From positions 124,001 through 188,000 of the forward strand of contig NZ_FTNR01000005.1 in NCBI RefSeq assembly GCF_900156475.1: a DNA stretch of 64,000 nt, read 5' to 3'. Of this stretch, positions 25,790 to 34,563 are shown one piece after another. Position 1 is the stretch's first letter, and each line of letters starts with the position of its first letter. This stretch comes from Natronorubrum thiooxidans (GTDB lineage Archaea > Halobacteriota > Halobacteria > Halobacteriales > Natrialbaceae). A program made the position numbers and the translations under genes. The notes under the pieces are model-generated. The model was not told where the DNA came from. It did no database searches and saw only the letters and a program-made list of their open reading frames with translations.

Positions 25790-26374
25790 ATGAACGACCT
25801 CGAGCGTGCAGCAGCCGCGATCAACGACGGTGAGCTCGTCGTCTACCCCACGGAGACGGTCTACGGACTCGGTGCGGACGCTCTCGACCCTGCGGCAGTC
25901 GCCGCGGTCTTCGACGCGAAAGGGCGGGACCGATCAAAGCCGATCTCGCTTGCCGTCCCGTCGGTTCCCTCGGCACTGAGATACGTTCGGGCGAGCGACC
26001 GCGAGCGCCAGTTCATGGCTCGGTTCCTCCCCGGTCCCGTGACGGTGCTCTGTCGCCGCCGGGAGTCCGTTCCAGAGATACTCACGGCCGGCCGCGACCG
26101 AGTCGGCGTCCGGATTCCGGATCACGACCTCGCGCTGGCGCTCTGTGAACGGGCCGGCACCCCGATCACCGCGACGAGTGCGAACGTCAGCGGGCACGGG
26201 AGCGTCCGGAAACTCGAGGCCCTCGATCCGGCGATCCGTGACGCGGCCGCCGTGGAACTCGACACGGGCGAGACGCCCGGCACCGAAAGCACCGTCGTCG
26301 ATCTCTCGACAGCGACGATCCACCGCCGCGGGGCGATGGCCGACGAGATCGAAGCGTGGCTTGAGCGCCGATAA
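25790..26374 (+). CDS. Threonylcarbamoyl-AMP synthase, YrdC/Sua5 family
   Basis: A 194-residue YrdC-domain enzyme that makes threonylcarbamoyl-AMP from Thr, bicarbonate and ATP, the first step of t6A37 tRNA modification. The family signature is LVVYPTETVYGLGADA (about 19-34), then KGRDRSKPISL, RFLPGPVTVL, VGVRIPDHDLALAL and ITATSANVSGHGS. It lacks the C-terminal Sua5 domain, so it is the short form. A TTG three codons upstream (25781) is less likely than ATG 25790. Confidence 0.93.
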   Translation: MNDLERAAAAINDGELVVYPTETVYGLGADALDPAAVAAVFDAKGRDRSKPISLAVPSVPSALRYVRASDRERQFMARFLPGPVTVLCRRRESVPEILTAGRDRVGVRIPDHDLALALCERAGTPITATSANVSGHGSVRKLEALDPAIRDAAAVELDTGETPGTESTVVDLSTATIHRRGAMADEIEAWLERR

Positions 26375-26379
26375 CCGAC

Positions 26380-27066
26380 CTACCCGAACCCGAGCAACGA
26401 TCGCAACGTTCGCGTTCGAACCCCACACTCTGTGGCGAACTCACAGGACTCACACTTTGAGCGATTGCTGGTTCGGGCCGGTGGCCCGTCGAGTTCCCGG
26501 ACCGTCCGCAGCGCTCGCCGATACCGTGCTCTCCGGCGTGTCGTCAGGTCGACCGACCGAACGACACCGTAGGCGGGGTACTCGAGCCAGGCACGCTCGA
26601 CTGGTTGCTGGTGTTCCCAGGCGATCGCTTTCGCGGCCGCGACAGCGTGGACTGACTGGGGCTCCCAGACGCCCTGTTCGGGTGGCTTCCCAGCCGAAAT
26701 CAGGACTGGCTCGAGGGGCTCTGCGAGGACCTTGTGGACGATGCCACGACAGCGGCGACCAGTTGCGAGAACGTGCCGGTCTCGGGGATTACAGAGTCGC
26801 TCCCAGTGGCCGCCGTCTGCGAGGCGATCGCGAGTCGTCTCGAGTCGATCGCGATACCGGACGGCTGCGACGGCAATCGGTTCGGATTCGAGTGCACTCG
26901 TCGATGCCTCGAGTAACGCCTCGTAGCGCGTTGCGAGCGCACGGATGGCTTCGACCGCCGGTGGCGGCTCGCGGTCTCCATCGTCGTTGGTCTGCTGGTA
27001 GTAACACTTCCGCGGACAGTACGCCGCCGCCCGCAGATCGCTGAACGGAATCGGGGCTCGAGACAC
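26380..27066 (-). CDS. Cas4/Dna2-like FeS protein, nuclease motif degenerate
   Basis: 228 residues. The four cysteines of the Cas4-type FeS site are present: CPRKCYY at about residue 17 and CESCEFATEC near the C-terminus. The RecB nuclease core between them is poor: where the metal Asp is expected the sequence is GIVHKVL, and where the D/E-x-K motif should be it is LISAGKPP. No CRISPR array or other cas genes are nearby. Stand-alone Cas4-like proteins are common in haloarchaea. It may bind DNA without cutting, or serve an unknown FeS role. Confidence 0.72.
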   Translation of the reverse strand: MSRAPIPFSDLRAAAYCPRKCYYQQTNDDGDREPPPAVEAIRALATRYEALLEASTSALESEPIAVAAVRYRDRLETTRDRLADGGHWERLCNPRDRHVLATGRRCRGIVHKVLAEPLEPVLISAGKPPEQGVWEPQSVHAVAAAKAIAWEHQQPVERAWLEYPAYGVVRSVDLTTRRRARYRRALRTVRELDGPPARTSNRSKCESCEFATECGVRTRTLRSLLGFG

Positions 27067-27189
27067 GGGCCGTCTGGCCGCCCGATCATATAAAAAGCCT
27101 CGCCGAATCGGTGGCGTCGGTCACACCCATGCCCTGCCAGTGTTCCGTGTCAGCGGTCGAGTCGGGCACGCCGTCGCGCTTGAGTCGTT

Positions 27190-27786
27190 CTAGAAGTCGA
27201 CTTTCGTCTCCATTCCTTCGGTCGCGTCCTCGAGGCCGTCCTCGCGGACGTCGGTCGCCATTCGCCCGGAGAGGTCTGCATCCGCGAGGATGCTGTCGAA
27301 CTCGTCGCGGTAGCGGTCGTTCGCCGCTCGCGACTCGTCTTCGGCCGCGGCGACGCGGCGGTAGCGTCGAATTTTGGCTTCACTGGCGTTGTACTCCGCG
27401 GCGAGCGTGGCGTCGTCTTCCTCGCGGTCGCGGATCGCCGCGAGGTCGACTTCGTCGGCGTCCGACTCGTCGACGAGGTGCAACGCCAGCCGCGCCTCGA
27501 ACACGTCGGCGGCGTCGACGTCGGCGTCGAGGTCGTCGGCGATGTCTGCGTCGGAATCGCCGTCGTAGAACGCTTTCGCAACCGTAATGAGGGCGTCGTC
27601 GGACAGCGCCGTCTCGAACTCGTAGCGGTCGCGCATCTGGGCGACCACGTTCTCGAGGCGCTCCGTAGTCGTTCGTTCGTCGCGCTCGAGCGAGCCACGG
27701 GTGTTCTCCTGCGATTCGGTGACGGTTTTTTCGCCGTCGGTGACGTCGGTGAAGAGGTCGCGGAGTTCCTCAGTTTTTTCGTTCAT
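27190..27786 (-). CDS. Conditioned-medium-induced protein 4 family (CMI4-like)
   Basis: A 198-residue, highly acidic and mostly helical protein starting MNEKTEELRDLFTDVTDG. It has a region rich in Asp/Ala helices (DALITVAKAFYDGDSDADIADDL) reminiscent of a helix-turn-helix, and the C-terminus ends in GMETKVDF. I recognise it as the haloarchaeal family named for induction by spent medium; the biochemical role is unknown. A minus-strand TATA (CTTAAATA, 27811-27818) lies 25-32 bases before the ATG, so the message is probably leaderless. Confidence 0.75.
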   Translation of the reverse strand: MNEKTEELRDLFTDVTDGEKTVTESQENTRGSLERDERTTTERLENVVAQMRDRYEFETALSDDALITVAKAFYDGDSDADIADDLDADVDAADVFEARLALHLVDESDADEVDLAAIRDREEDDATLAAEYNASEAKIRRYRRVAAAEDESRAANDRYRDEFDSILADADLSGRMATDVREDGLEDATEGMETKVDF

Positions 27787-27928
27787 GGGTGGACACTCCC
27801 GACGGGCGGCTATTTAAGGCTGTTGCCAGATAGCGTGGGGTCCGAAAAAATAGCCATTGACAACAATTATAAACTAGAAATGAGATAGAAATTTCCGCAA
27901 GAAGGCGTAGCGGTTGGCAACTTCATGG

Positions 27929-27949
27929 TGTGACAAGAATTAAGTCACA
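27929..27949. promoter_or_regulatory. Symmetric operator-like site over the TATA box of the FeS oxidoreductase
   Basis: TGTGAC (27929-27934) and GTCACA (27944-27949) are perfect inverted repeats with a nine-base spacer, AAGAATTAA, that also looks like the TATA box, centred about 28 bases ahead of ATG 27969. A repressor bound here would block TBP. The rest of the 27787-27968 gap shows no gene. Confidence 0.45.
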
Positions 27950-27968
27950 TCCCTCCCCGTCATTGTAC

Positions 27969-30167
27969 ATGAACGTCATAGCACAGTCGGAGGTGGGGAG
28001 AGAGACCTACCTGGGGATCGGAAGCATCGGGTATGCGATGTTCTATCTCCTCGTGGCGATTACCCTCGCCGTCTTCGCCTACGGTGTCTACCGACGGTTC
28101 AGTCGGTACGCCGAGGGCGACGACGATCCGTTCGCTCGGCTCGATGCGTTACCGAACCGAATCGTCAGCGCAGCCAAGATCGTCCTCTCGAACGAGAAAC
28201 AGTTCAACAGGGACCTCTACGGCGGTCTGATGCACTCGTTTATCCTCTGGGGCTTCCTGACGCTGCTGATCGCGACGACGATCATCGCCGTCGAACAGTA
28301 CGGCACGGAACTGTTCTTCGGCTTCGTCTTCTGGGAGGGCGACTTCTATCTCGCCTACCAGTTCATGGTCGACGCGATGGGGCTGTTGTTCGTCGTCGGG
28401 ATCGGCATGGCACTCTATCGGCGCTACTGGGTTCGAAATAACCGTCTCTGGGGCCGTCACACCTCCAGCGAGGACGATATCTTCATCTGGACGCTGTTCG
28501 GCCTCGGCGTCGGTGGCTTCCTCCTCGAGGGCTTCCGGATCTACATTACAGGGATGCCCGAACACGAGGTCGTCAGCTTCGTCGGCTACGGGCTGGCACT
28601 GCTCTTTGGCGCGGTCGGACTGCCGACGACCGAGGCAGCACTGAGTGCGAACTACGCGGCGATGGATCATCTCGCGTTCAACGCCGAGACGCTCCACTGG
28701 CTGACCTGGTGGTCGCACTCGCTGCTCGCACTGTTCTTTATCGCGTGGATACCCTACGCCAAGCCGTTCCACATGCTCTCCTCGTTCGCCAACGTCGTCA
28801 CGCGTGACGAGAAGGCCGGCGCTCGACTGCCAAACGTCCCGGCAGATCTGGACGCGACCAACGCGGAGTCCATCGACGACTTCACCTGGAAAGAGCTGCT
28901 CGATCAGGACGCCTGTACCAAGTGTGGTCGCTGTTCGTCGGTCTGTCCCGCGAAGGCCTCCGACCGACCGCTTGACCCACGGGACGTCATCCTCGACCTG
29001 AAAAAATACCGCGAAGAACTCGACGCCGGCGGCGAGGAGCAGCCGATCATCGCCGACGGCGGCACGAGCGTCATCAACACGGAGACGATGGAGTCCTGTA
29101 TGGCCTGTATGGCCTGTATGGACGCCTGTCCCGTCGAGATCGAACACCTGCAGTCGTTTACCCGACTCAACCGTCAGGCGACCGATCAGGGAGATATCTC
29201 GAGTTCGATGCAGGACGTCTTCCAGAACGTCATGCAAAACGGCAACACGTTCGGCGACAGTCCCCGCAACCGTGGCGACTGGACGGAGGACCTCGAGTTC
29301 GACGTCGCCGACGCCCGCGAGGAGGAAGTCGACTACCTCTGGTATGTTGGCGACTTCCCGAGCTACGACGAGCGCAACAAGCAGGTTGCCCGCTCGCTGG
29401 CGACGATCCTCAAGGAAGCCGACGTCAGCTTCGGCATCCTCTTCGACGATGAAAAGTACGACGGCAACGACATCCGCCGCGTCGGCGAGGAGTTCCTCTA
29501 CGTCGAACTTGCCGGCCACCACGTCGAAACGTGGGAGGACTGTGAGTTCGACACGATCGTCTGCACCGACCCCCACTCCTACAACACGTTCAAAAACGAG
29601 TATCCGGAGGTCGACTTCGAGGAGTTCGCCGACGACCCGATGATGCCCTTCGACTACGAGGAGTTCTGGAACGACGACGGCGAGATCGACGTCTACCACT
29701 GGACCCAGGCGGTCGAAGAACTCGTCGCCGAGGGCAACCTCGAGCTCACCGGCACCGAACTCGACTACACGGTCACCTACCACGATCCATGTCATCTCGG
29801 CCGGTACAACGACGAGTACGAGGCCCCGCGTGAGCTGATCAAGGCGACGGGCTGTACGCTCGATGAGATGCCACGCAACCGCGCCAACGCCTTCTGCTGT
29901 GGTGGCGGTGGCGGTGGCCTCTGGATGGACTTCGAAGAAGAACCAAAACCGAGCGAGGAACGCATCCGGGAGGCACTCGAGGACACCGACGCCGGCCCCG
30001 ATATCGACAAGTTCGTCGTCGCCTGTCCGATGTGCATGACGATGTACGAGGACGGCCGCAAAACAGGCGGCTACGAGGACGAAATCGAGATCGTCGACGT
30101 CGCCGAACTCATCGTCGAAGCGATCGGCAAGGCCGAGGAAGCGAACGTCGAAGTCGCAGCCGACTGA
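27969..30167 (+). CDS. Membrane FeS oxidoreductase, EtfD/EMO-like (HdrD-related)
   Basis: 732 residues. An N-terminal NarI-like membrane domain (about six helices, residues 10-265) with conserved histidines for heme b is followed by two [4Fe-4S] motifs, CTKCGRCSSVCP (about 318) and CMACMACMDACP (about 380). Two CCG-type domains follow; the second is clear (CHLGRY, then CCGGGGGGLWMD near 640), the first has lost its motif. This architecture is known from bacterial electron-transfer-flavoprotein:menaquinone oxidoreductases used in fatty acid oxidation. It therefore may pass electrons from acyl-CoA dehydrogenases to menaquinone. ATG 27969 fits the promoter. Confidence 0.83.
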   Translation: MNVIAQSEVGRETYLGIGSIGYAMFYLLVAITLAVFAYGVYRRFSRYAEGDDDPFARLDALPNRIVSAAKIVLSNEKQFNRDLYGGLMHSFILWGFLTLLIATTIIAVEQYGTELFFGFVFWEGDFYLAYQFMVDAMGLLFVVGIGMALYRRYWVRNNRLWGRHTSSEDDIFIWTLFGLGVGGFLLEGFRIYITGMPEHEVVSFVGYGLALLFGAVGLPTTEAALSANYAAMDHLAFNAETLHWLTWWSHSLLALFFIAWIPYAKPFHMLSSFANVVTRDEKAGARLPNVPADLDATNAESIDDFTWKELLDQDACTKCGRCSSVCPAKASDRPLDPRDVILDLKKYREELDAGGEEQPIIADGGTSVINTETMESCMACMACMDACPVEIEHLQSFTRLNRQATDQGDISSSMQDVFQNVMQNGNTFGDSPRNRGDWTEDLEFDVADAREEEVDYLWYVGDFPSYDERNKQVARSLATILKEADVSFGILFDDEKYDGNDIRRVGEEFLYVELAGHHVETWEDCEFDTIVCTDPHSYNTFKNEYPEVDFEEFADDPMMPFDYEEFWNDDGEIDVYHWTQAVEELVAEGNLELTGTELDYTVTYHDPCHLGRYNDEYEAPRELIKATGCTLDEMPRNRANAFCCGGGGGGLWMDFEEEPKPSEERIREALEDTDAGPDIDKFVVACPMCMTMYEDGRKTGGYEDEIEIVDVAELIVEAIGKAEEANVEVAAD

Positions 30168-30288
30168 TACGGTCTGACTCGGTTTTCACCGCCGCTGTCG
30201 CTCGTTTTGTCGCCTCGTTTCGAGAGCACCACATCGAGCGTCGACGTCACAGAACCGCCGACGGCTGCGACCCAGAAAAAAGCGCCCG

Positions 30289-31023
30289 CTAGTCAGACGA
30301 ACCAACGGACGGGGACTGCACGTCCGACTCGGCGGCTGCATCGGCTGTGTTCACTTCGCGAACGAACTTGAGGAAGTTTTCGAAGACGAGTTTCGCCTCA
30401 CAGGCCTGCTGGTAGTTGTCCTGGGTAATCTCGGCGAGGACGGAGTCGCGGCGCTCGTCGGAGAGTTCTTTTCGGTGGACGAGTTCACGGGCCGTCTTCG
30501 GGTCGTACTCGGGGTGGAACTGGACGCCGAAAACCCGGTCCTTGCGGAAGCCATGATTCGAGTACTGGTTCGTGGCGAGCGGTTCCGCGCCGGCCGGAAG
30601 CTGTGAGACTTCGTCGGAGTGGCTGGTAAAGGCGGTGAACGACTCGTCGATGCCGTCGAACAGCTGCGACTCGCCGAAATGTTCGATCTCGCTGTACCCG
30701 ACCTCGTAGGCACCCATATCCTCGACGGTGCCGCCGAGAACGTCCGCAAGCAGCTGGTGGCCCCAACAGACGCCGAGGAAGGGGATATCTCGATCGATCG
30801 CATCGCTGACCCACGCTTTCGTGGCTCGAATCCATTCTTCGTCCCAGTACACAGAGGATCGAGAGCCCGTGACGACGGCCCCATCGTACTCGAAGCCGTG
30901 TGGCACCTCGCCCTCGGTCGCGTCGAACTCCGCGAGCGAGGCGTCGAGCTCGCGCCGGAAGTTTCGCGTCGTGTTCTGGTCCTGATGGGCCGCGTTCAGG
31001 ACGGCAAGCCGGAGCTGATTCAT
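30289..31023 (-). CDS. Class I glutamine amidotransferase-like protein (GMP synthase-like)
   Basis: A 244-residue GATase class I domain. It has the nucleophile elbow GVCWGHQLLADVLGG with the catalytic Cys near residue 98, VVTGSRSSVYW, and FGVQFHPEYDP carrying the catalytic His-Glu pair. It hydrolyses glutamine and channels ammonia, or acts as a peptidase. It stands alone, without the synthetase domain of GuaA. The ATG at 31023 begins MNQLRLAVLNAAHQ; the upstream codons look non-coding. An acidic serine-rich tail ends it. Confidence 0.85.
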   Translation of the reverse strand: MNQLRLAVLNAAHQDQNTTRNFRRELDASLAEFDATEGEVPHGFEYDGAVVTGSRSSVYWDEEWIRATKAWVSDAIDRDIPFLGVCWGHQLLADVLGGTVEDMGAYEVGYSEIEHFGESQLFDGIDESFTAFTSHSDEVSQLPAGAEPLATNQYSNHGFRKDRVFGVQFHPEYDPKTARELVHRKELSDERRDSVLAEITQDNYQQACEAKLVFENFLKFVREVNTADAAAESDVQSPSVGSSD

Positions 31024-31130
31024 TACGTTGTAGTGGTTACTCCGGATGAATAGGCTTTCCGCCCCGCGCAGCCGTCGCCTCGATCGTGGACGGGGCGACG
31101 GAGCCGGTCTCGAGGGCGACACCGACCGAC

Positions 31131-32399
31131 TCACGATGGGTAGTAGCGCCCGTCGCCGTCGCGTCGGAACCGCTCGCCGGTGTGAAACCAGCCGTCGTCG
31201 AACCGCCTGCAGTTGTCGTGTCCCGTCTCATCCGAGCGCTGACCGGTCGTGGGCTCGTCCCACTCGTCGTCAGCAGCGCCGGCAGTATTCACGTAGCCGT
31301 CGGCGACGACGGGGCCCGACAGCTCGAGTCGGCCCTCGGCCTCGCCCTCGAGGACGGTGCCGTCGTCGTCGACCAGCCGTGCGCGGCAGTCGAGAACCGG
31401 GCGGCCGACGCCCCCAGAGTCGGCGGCCGTCGAAAACGACTGACTGAGCGCGGTCGGACACTCGAGCCAGCCGCGAGCGCGGGCGAGCGACATCGAGCAG
31501 TCGCGGTATCGGTCGCGAACGTCGGCTGAGAGCGATCCCTCGACGACGGCGCGCTCGAGCGATCCGGCAGCGTCATCAAACCGCGACTCGGCTGCGAGGT
31601 CAGTGAGCGCCGTCGTGCGGCCCGCGAGGAACGTCGCCCGCTCCGCCTCGATGGCGGTCAGCGTGTCGCCGGGGTCGAACGCCCGGTCGAGGAGGAGCGT
31701 GCCGCCGACGTACAACAGCGCCAGCGCGACACGAACGAATCCGTCGGGGGCCGACAGCGGCCCCACGAGCGGCACGACGTCATCGCCCGACAGCCCCCAC
31801 GTGACGGCCGTCGAGATGCAGTTCCACTCGAGCGTTCGTGCCGAGTAGCCGACGACTGGACGGCCGCCATCGCCGTGGAAGAGCACCTGCGGGCCGTCTG
31901 CCTCGTCTCGAGTCACCGTGTCGTGACTGGCGACGTCGGCTTCCGAGTTGCAGTCGGCGGCCTCGAGTTCCGAGAGCGTCGCCGAGCGGTCGAACGGGAT
32001 CGACCGGACGAGGTCGCGCTGGGCCGCCTCGAAGACGACGAGATCGGGGTCGATGACCTCAAAGGGACGCGTAACGGTCGCCGGCGTCAGCCAGTGAGAG
32101 ATCGGCGCGAACGTCACGCCGAGGCGACGACAGGCAAAGAAGAGCGCGAGCGAGACGACCCGGTTTCGTGTCACGAGACAAAGGACGTCGCTGGCCTCGA
32201 GGCCGAGCGCCGAAAGCTGTTCGGCGGCACGGGTCGCGAGCGCCGACAGCTCGGCGTAGGAGACTCGATCCTCGTGGACCTCGTGGATCGTCTCCGCGGG
32301 CGCGTACAGCCGCTCTTCGGAACTGTCGACAACCGCCGTTCGGTCCGAAAATCGTTCGGCCCGGCGAGCCAGCGAAAGGGTCACAAAGCTGACTTCCAC
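31131..32399 (-). CDS. Truncated, degenerate AMP-binding (acyl-CoA synthetase-like) protein
   Basis: 422 residues, against about 500-560 for the family. The N-terminal domain is recognisable (SYAELSALATRAAEQLSALG, then LALFFACRRLGVTFAPIS). The P-loop motif YTSGTTGxPKG is replaced by LFHGDGGRPVVG near residue 185. GWFHTGERFRRDGDG has Glu where the ATP-ribose Asp should be. The protein stops at GRYYPS, exactly where the C-terminal lid domain with its catalytic lysine should begin. It is therefore unlikely to adenylate an acid. It could be a regulatory or ligand-binding remnant, or a decaying gene. Confidence 0.7.
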   Translation of the reverse strand: MEVSFVTLSLARRAERFSDRTAVVDSSEERLYAPAETIHEVHEDRVSYAELSALATRAAEQLSALGLEASDVLCLVTRNRVVSLALFFACRRLGVTFAPISHWLTPATVTRPFEVIDPDLVVFEAAQRDLVRSIPFDRSATLSELEAADCNSEADVASHDTVTRDEADGPQVLFHGDGGRPVVGYSARTLEWNCISTAVTWGLSGDDVVPLVGPLSAPDGFVRVALALLYVGGTLLLDRAFDPGDTLTAIEAERATFLAGRTTALTDLAAESRFDDAAGSLERAVVEGSLSADVRDRYRDCSMSLARARGWLECPTALSQSFSTAADSGGVGRPVLDCRARLVDDDGTVLEGEAEGRLELSGPVVADGYVNTAGAADDEWDEPTTGQRSDETGHDNCRRFDDGWFHTGERFRRDGDGRYYPS

Positions 32400-32560
32400 T
32401 CGGGATTACGTAGTAGGGGAGGGGTCACTCGCAAGCACCACCGGATTGCTCAATCGGAACGGGACACGTACCGAATCCGGCCGCCTCGAGTTGACGTCAA
32501 AACGGCGCGGGAGCGGTTCAGTTTCGGAACGCTTGAGACCCCCTGTTTGAAATACCAGTC

Positions 32561-33718
32561 GTGGCCCGCGCTCGACTCTTCGCATCTCTCTGTGGACTCG
32601 TTTTCCTCGTCAACCTCGCCAGAATCATCTTCGCCCCACTTTTGGACGTCTTCATCGGCGAGTTCGCGATCGGTGAGGGGACTGCTGGCCTCATCGTGAC
32701 CCTCGCCTGGATCGGGAGCGCCTCGCTGCGGCTTCCGACCGGCTGGGTGCTCACGAAAGTCCCGCGCCATCAGGTCGTGCTCGGCTCCGGCGTGATCCTC
32801 GCCGGCTCATCCGCGTTCGCTGCGACCGCGACGACCATCCCACACCTCATGGCCGGGGCGTTTTTTATGGGCATCGCCTCCGGGGTCTACTTCGTCTCGG
32901 CGAACCCGCTGTTGAGCGAACTGTACCCCTCCCGCGTCGGGCACGTGATGGGGATCCACGGCGCAGCCAACCAGATCGCCGCGGTGATCGCCGCCCCGTT
33001 CGTCGTGCTCACGCTGCTCGTCGACTGGCGACTCTCGCTGTGGGCGATCGCCGTCGGGGCGGCGGTGGTGACGGTCTACACGTGGGTCGCTGCGCGAGGG
33101 ACCGAGATGCCAGCGGCGGGTGCAGACGACCGCGATTTCGTCGCCGGCGCGCTGTCGGAGTGGCGGCTCATCGTGACCGCGCTGGTACTCGTCGGCGCGG
33201 CGTCGTTCGTCTGGCAGGGGCTGTTCAACTTCTATGAGCTGTACATGCAATCGAAAGGGCTCTCCGACCGAATGGCGGGGACGATGCTCACGATCGTCTT
33301 TGCCGCCGGCGTCCCCGCGTTCTACTTCGGCGGCGATCTGGCCGATCGACTCCCGCACGTTCCGTACCTGCTCGGCATTGTCGGGACGTTCTCCGCGAGC
33401 ATGTTCGCGTTGACGGTGGTCGACGGCCTGCTTCCGTTACTCGCTCTCACCGGCGTCATCGGATTCGTCATCCACACCCTGTTTCCCGCGACGGATACGT
33501 ACCTGCTCGACACGCTCCCGGACTCGACTCGAGGCAGTGCCTACGCCGTCTTTAGCTCGAGTTGGATGCTCATGCAGGCGCTCGGCTCGTGGGTCGTCGG
33601 ACTGCTCATCGAGTCCGGACTGACGTACAATGCGGTGTTCGGTGGTGCTGCTGCCCTCCTCGGCGCGTCGGTCGTCGTCCTCGTCGTCCTCGAGCGAACG
33701 AACCGGCTTCCGAGCTGA
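32561..33718 (+). CDS. MFS transporter
   Basis: A 385-residue major facilitator protein with about 12 membrane helices, starting at GTG 32561 (MARARLFASLCGLVFLV). The inter-helix loop 2-3 is LPTGWVLTKVPRHQ, a variant of the family motif; FFMGIASGVYFVSANPLLSELYP and FHTLFPATDTYLLDTLP-like segments (VIHTLFPATDTYLLD) resemble nitrate/nitrite or sugar-phosphate MFS carriers. The substrate cannot be called. It is divergent from the AMP-binding gene and convergent with the hydrolase. Confidence 0.85.
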   Translation: MARARLFASLCGLVFLVNLARIIFAPLLDVFIGEFAIGEGTAGLIVTLAWIGSASLRLPTGWVLTKVPRHQVVLGSGVILAGSSAFAATATTIPHLMAGAFFMGIASGVYFVSANPLLSELYPSRVGHVMGIHGAANQIAAVIAAPFVVLTLLVDWRLSLWAIAVGAAVVTVYTWVAARGTEMPAAGADDRDFVAGALSEWRLIVTALVLVGAASFVWQGLFNFYELYMQSKGLSDRMAGTMLTIVFAAGVPAFYFGGDLADRLPHVPYLLGIVGTFSASMFALTVVDGLLPLLALTGVIGFVIHTLFPATDTYLLDTLPDSTRGSAYAVFSSSWMLMQALGSWVVGLLIESGLTYNAVFGGAAALLGASVVVLVVLERTNRLPS

Positions 33719-33729
33719 CCGATCGAGGA

Positions 33730-34503
33730 CTACTCGTCGTTCGCGAGCCACCCCGCGAGTCGGTCGTTGACCGTCCGCGAGCGCTCGATAAAGCAGAGGT
33801 GGCCCGCGCCCTCGAGTTCGGTGTACTCCCCTCTCGGGAGTCCTCGAGCCAGATCCTGCCCGGCCGAAGAAGCGACCAGTTCGTCCTCGCTGCCGTGAAT
33901 GACCCGCGTCGGCTGGGTCACCTCGACCAGCCAGTCGCTGGCGTCGAAGTCCTCGAGCGCGGCGACTTGTGCCGCCCAGCCCGCGCGGTCGGCATCGCCA
34001 TCGGCACGCCAGTCGACGATGCCATCGAGCACGTCAGGTTGTGCCTCGAGAAAGTCCGCTGGGAGCCCGGCCGCAAGCGACTCCCGAAGCGCCTCGCGAT
34101 CTGCCGGCGGCGCGAACAACGGCTCGAGGTCGTAGGCGTCGCCGCTGGCGGCGGTTCCAAAGAGCGTCAGCGTCTCGACGCGGCTCGAGTCTCGAGCGGC
34201 ACGAAGCGCGATCGCCCCACCGAGGCCACAGCCGACGAGGTGCGCTTTTCGGATCTCACAGTCGGCCAGCACCGCCTCGAGGTCAGCGACGAGCGCCTCG
34301 AGTGCGTAGGGCCCGGGCGGCGCGTCGGAGTGGCCGGTTCCGCGCAGATCCCAGACGACGACCTCGGCAGGGCCGGCGAGGGCGGCGTGTTGCCAGCCCC
34401 ACGACCAGCCGCCGAGGCCGGCGTCAGAAACGAAGACGACGGGATCGCCGTCGCCCTCACGATCGTAGTACAGCGAGACGGAGCCGTTGGTAGCGGTAGG
34501 CAT
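33730..34503 (-). CDS. Alpha/beta hydrolase fold protein, nucleophile position Gly
   Basis: A 257-residue alpha/beta hydrolase. The oxyanion-region VVVWDLRGTGHSDAP, strand beta5 and elbow, and the C-terminal HGSEDELVA plus GAGHLCFIE with the catalytic His are all in place. The elbow reads GCGLGG (residues 91-96) instead of GHSLGG, so the catalytic serine is a glycine; a cysteine sits one residue earlier. Either Cys92 has taken over, or the protein is not a hydrolase. It is a single gene between the MFS gene and alaS. Confidence 0.8.
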   Translation of the reverse strand: MPTATNGSVSLYYDREGDGDPVVFVSDAGLGGWSWGWQHAALAGPAEVVVWDLRGTGHSDAPPGPYALEALVADLEAVLADCEIRKAHLVGCGLGGAIALRAARDSSRVETLTLFGTAASGDAYDLEPLFAPPADREALRESLAAGLPADFLEAQPDVLDGIVDWRADGDADRAGWAAQVAALEDFDASDWLVEVTQPTRVIHGSEDELVASSAGQDLARGLPRGEYTELEGAGHLCFIERSRTVNDRLAGWLANDE

Positions 34504-34563
34504 AGCTCCGACGACGGCCCGAAGAAAAACGGTGGTTTCGGTTTTCGGACGACTCGAGGCCGA

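Noticed and set aside
28149-29795. Long antisense open frame (548 codons) opposite the FeS oxidoreductase
   Set aside because: Such frames arise from GC-rich third positions. It lacks any recognisable domain, and the sense strand encodes a clear multi-domain protein.
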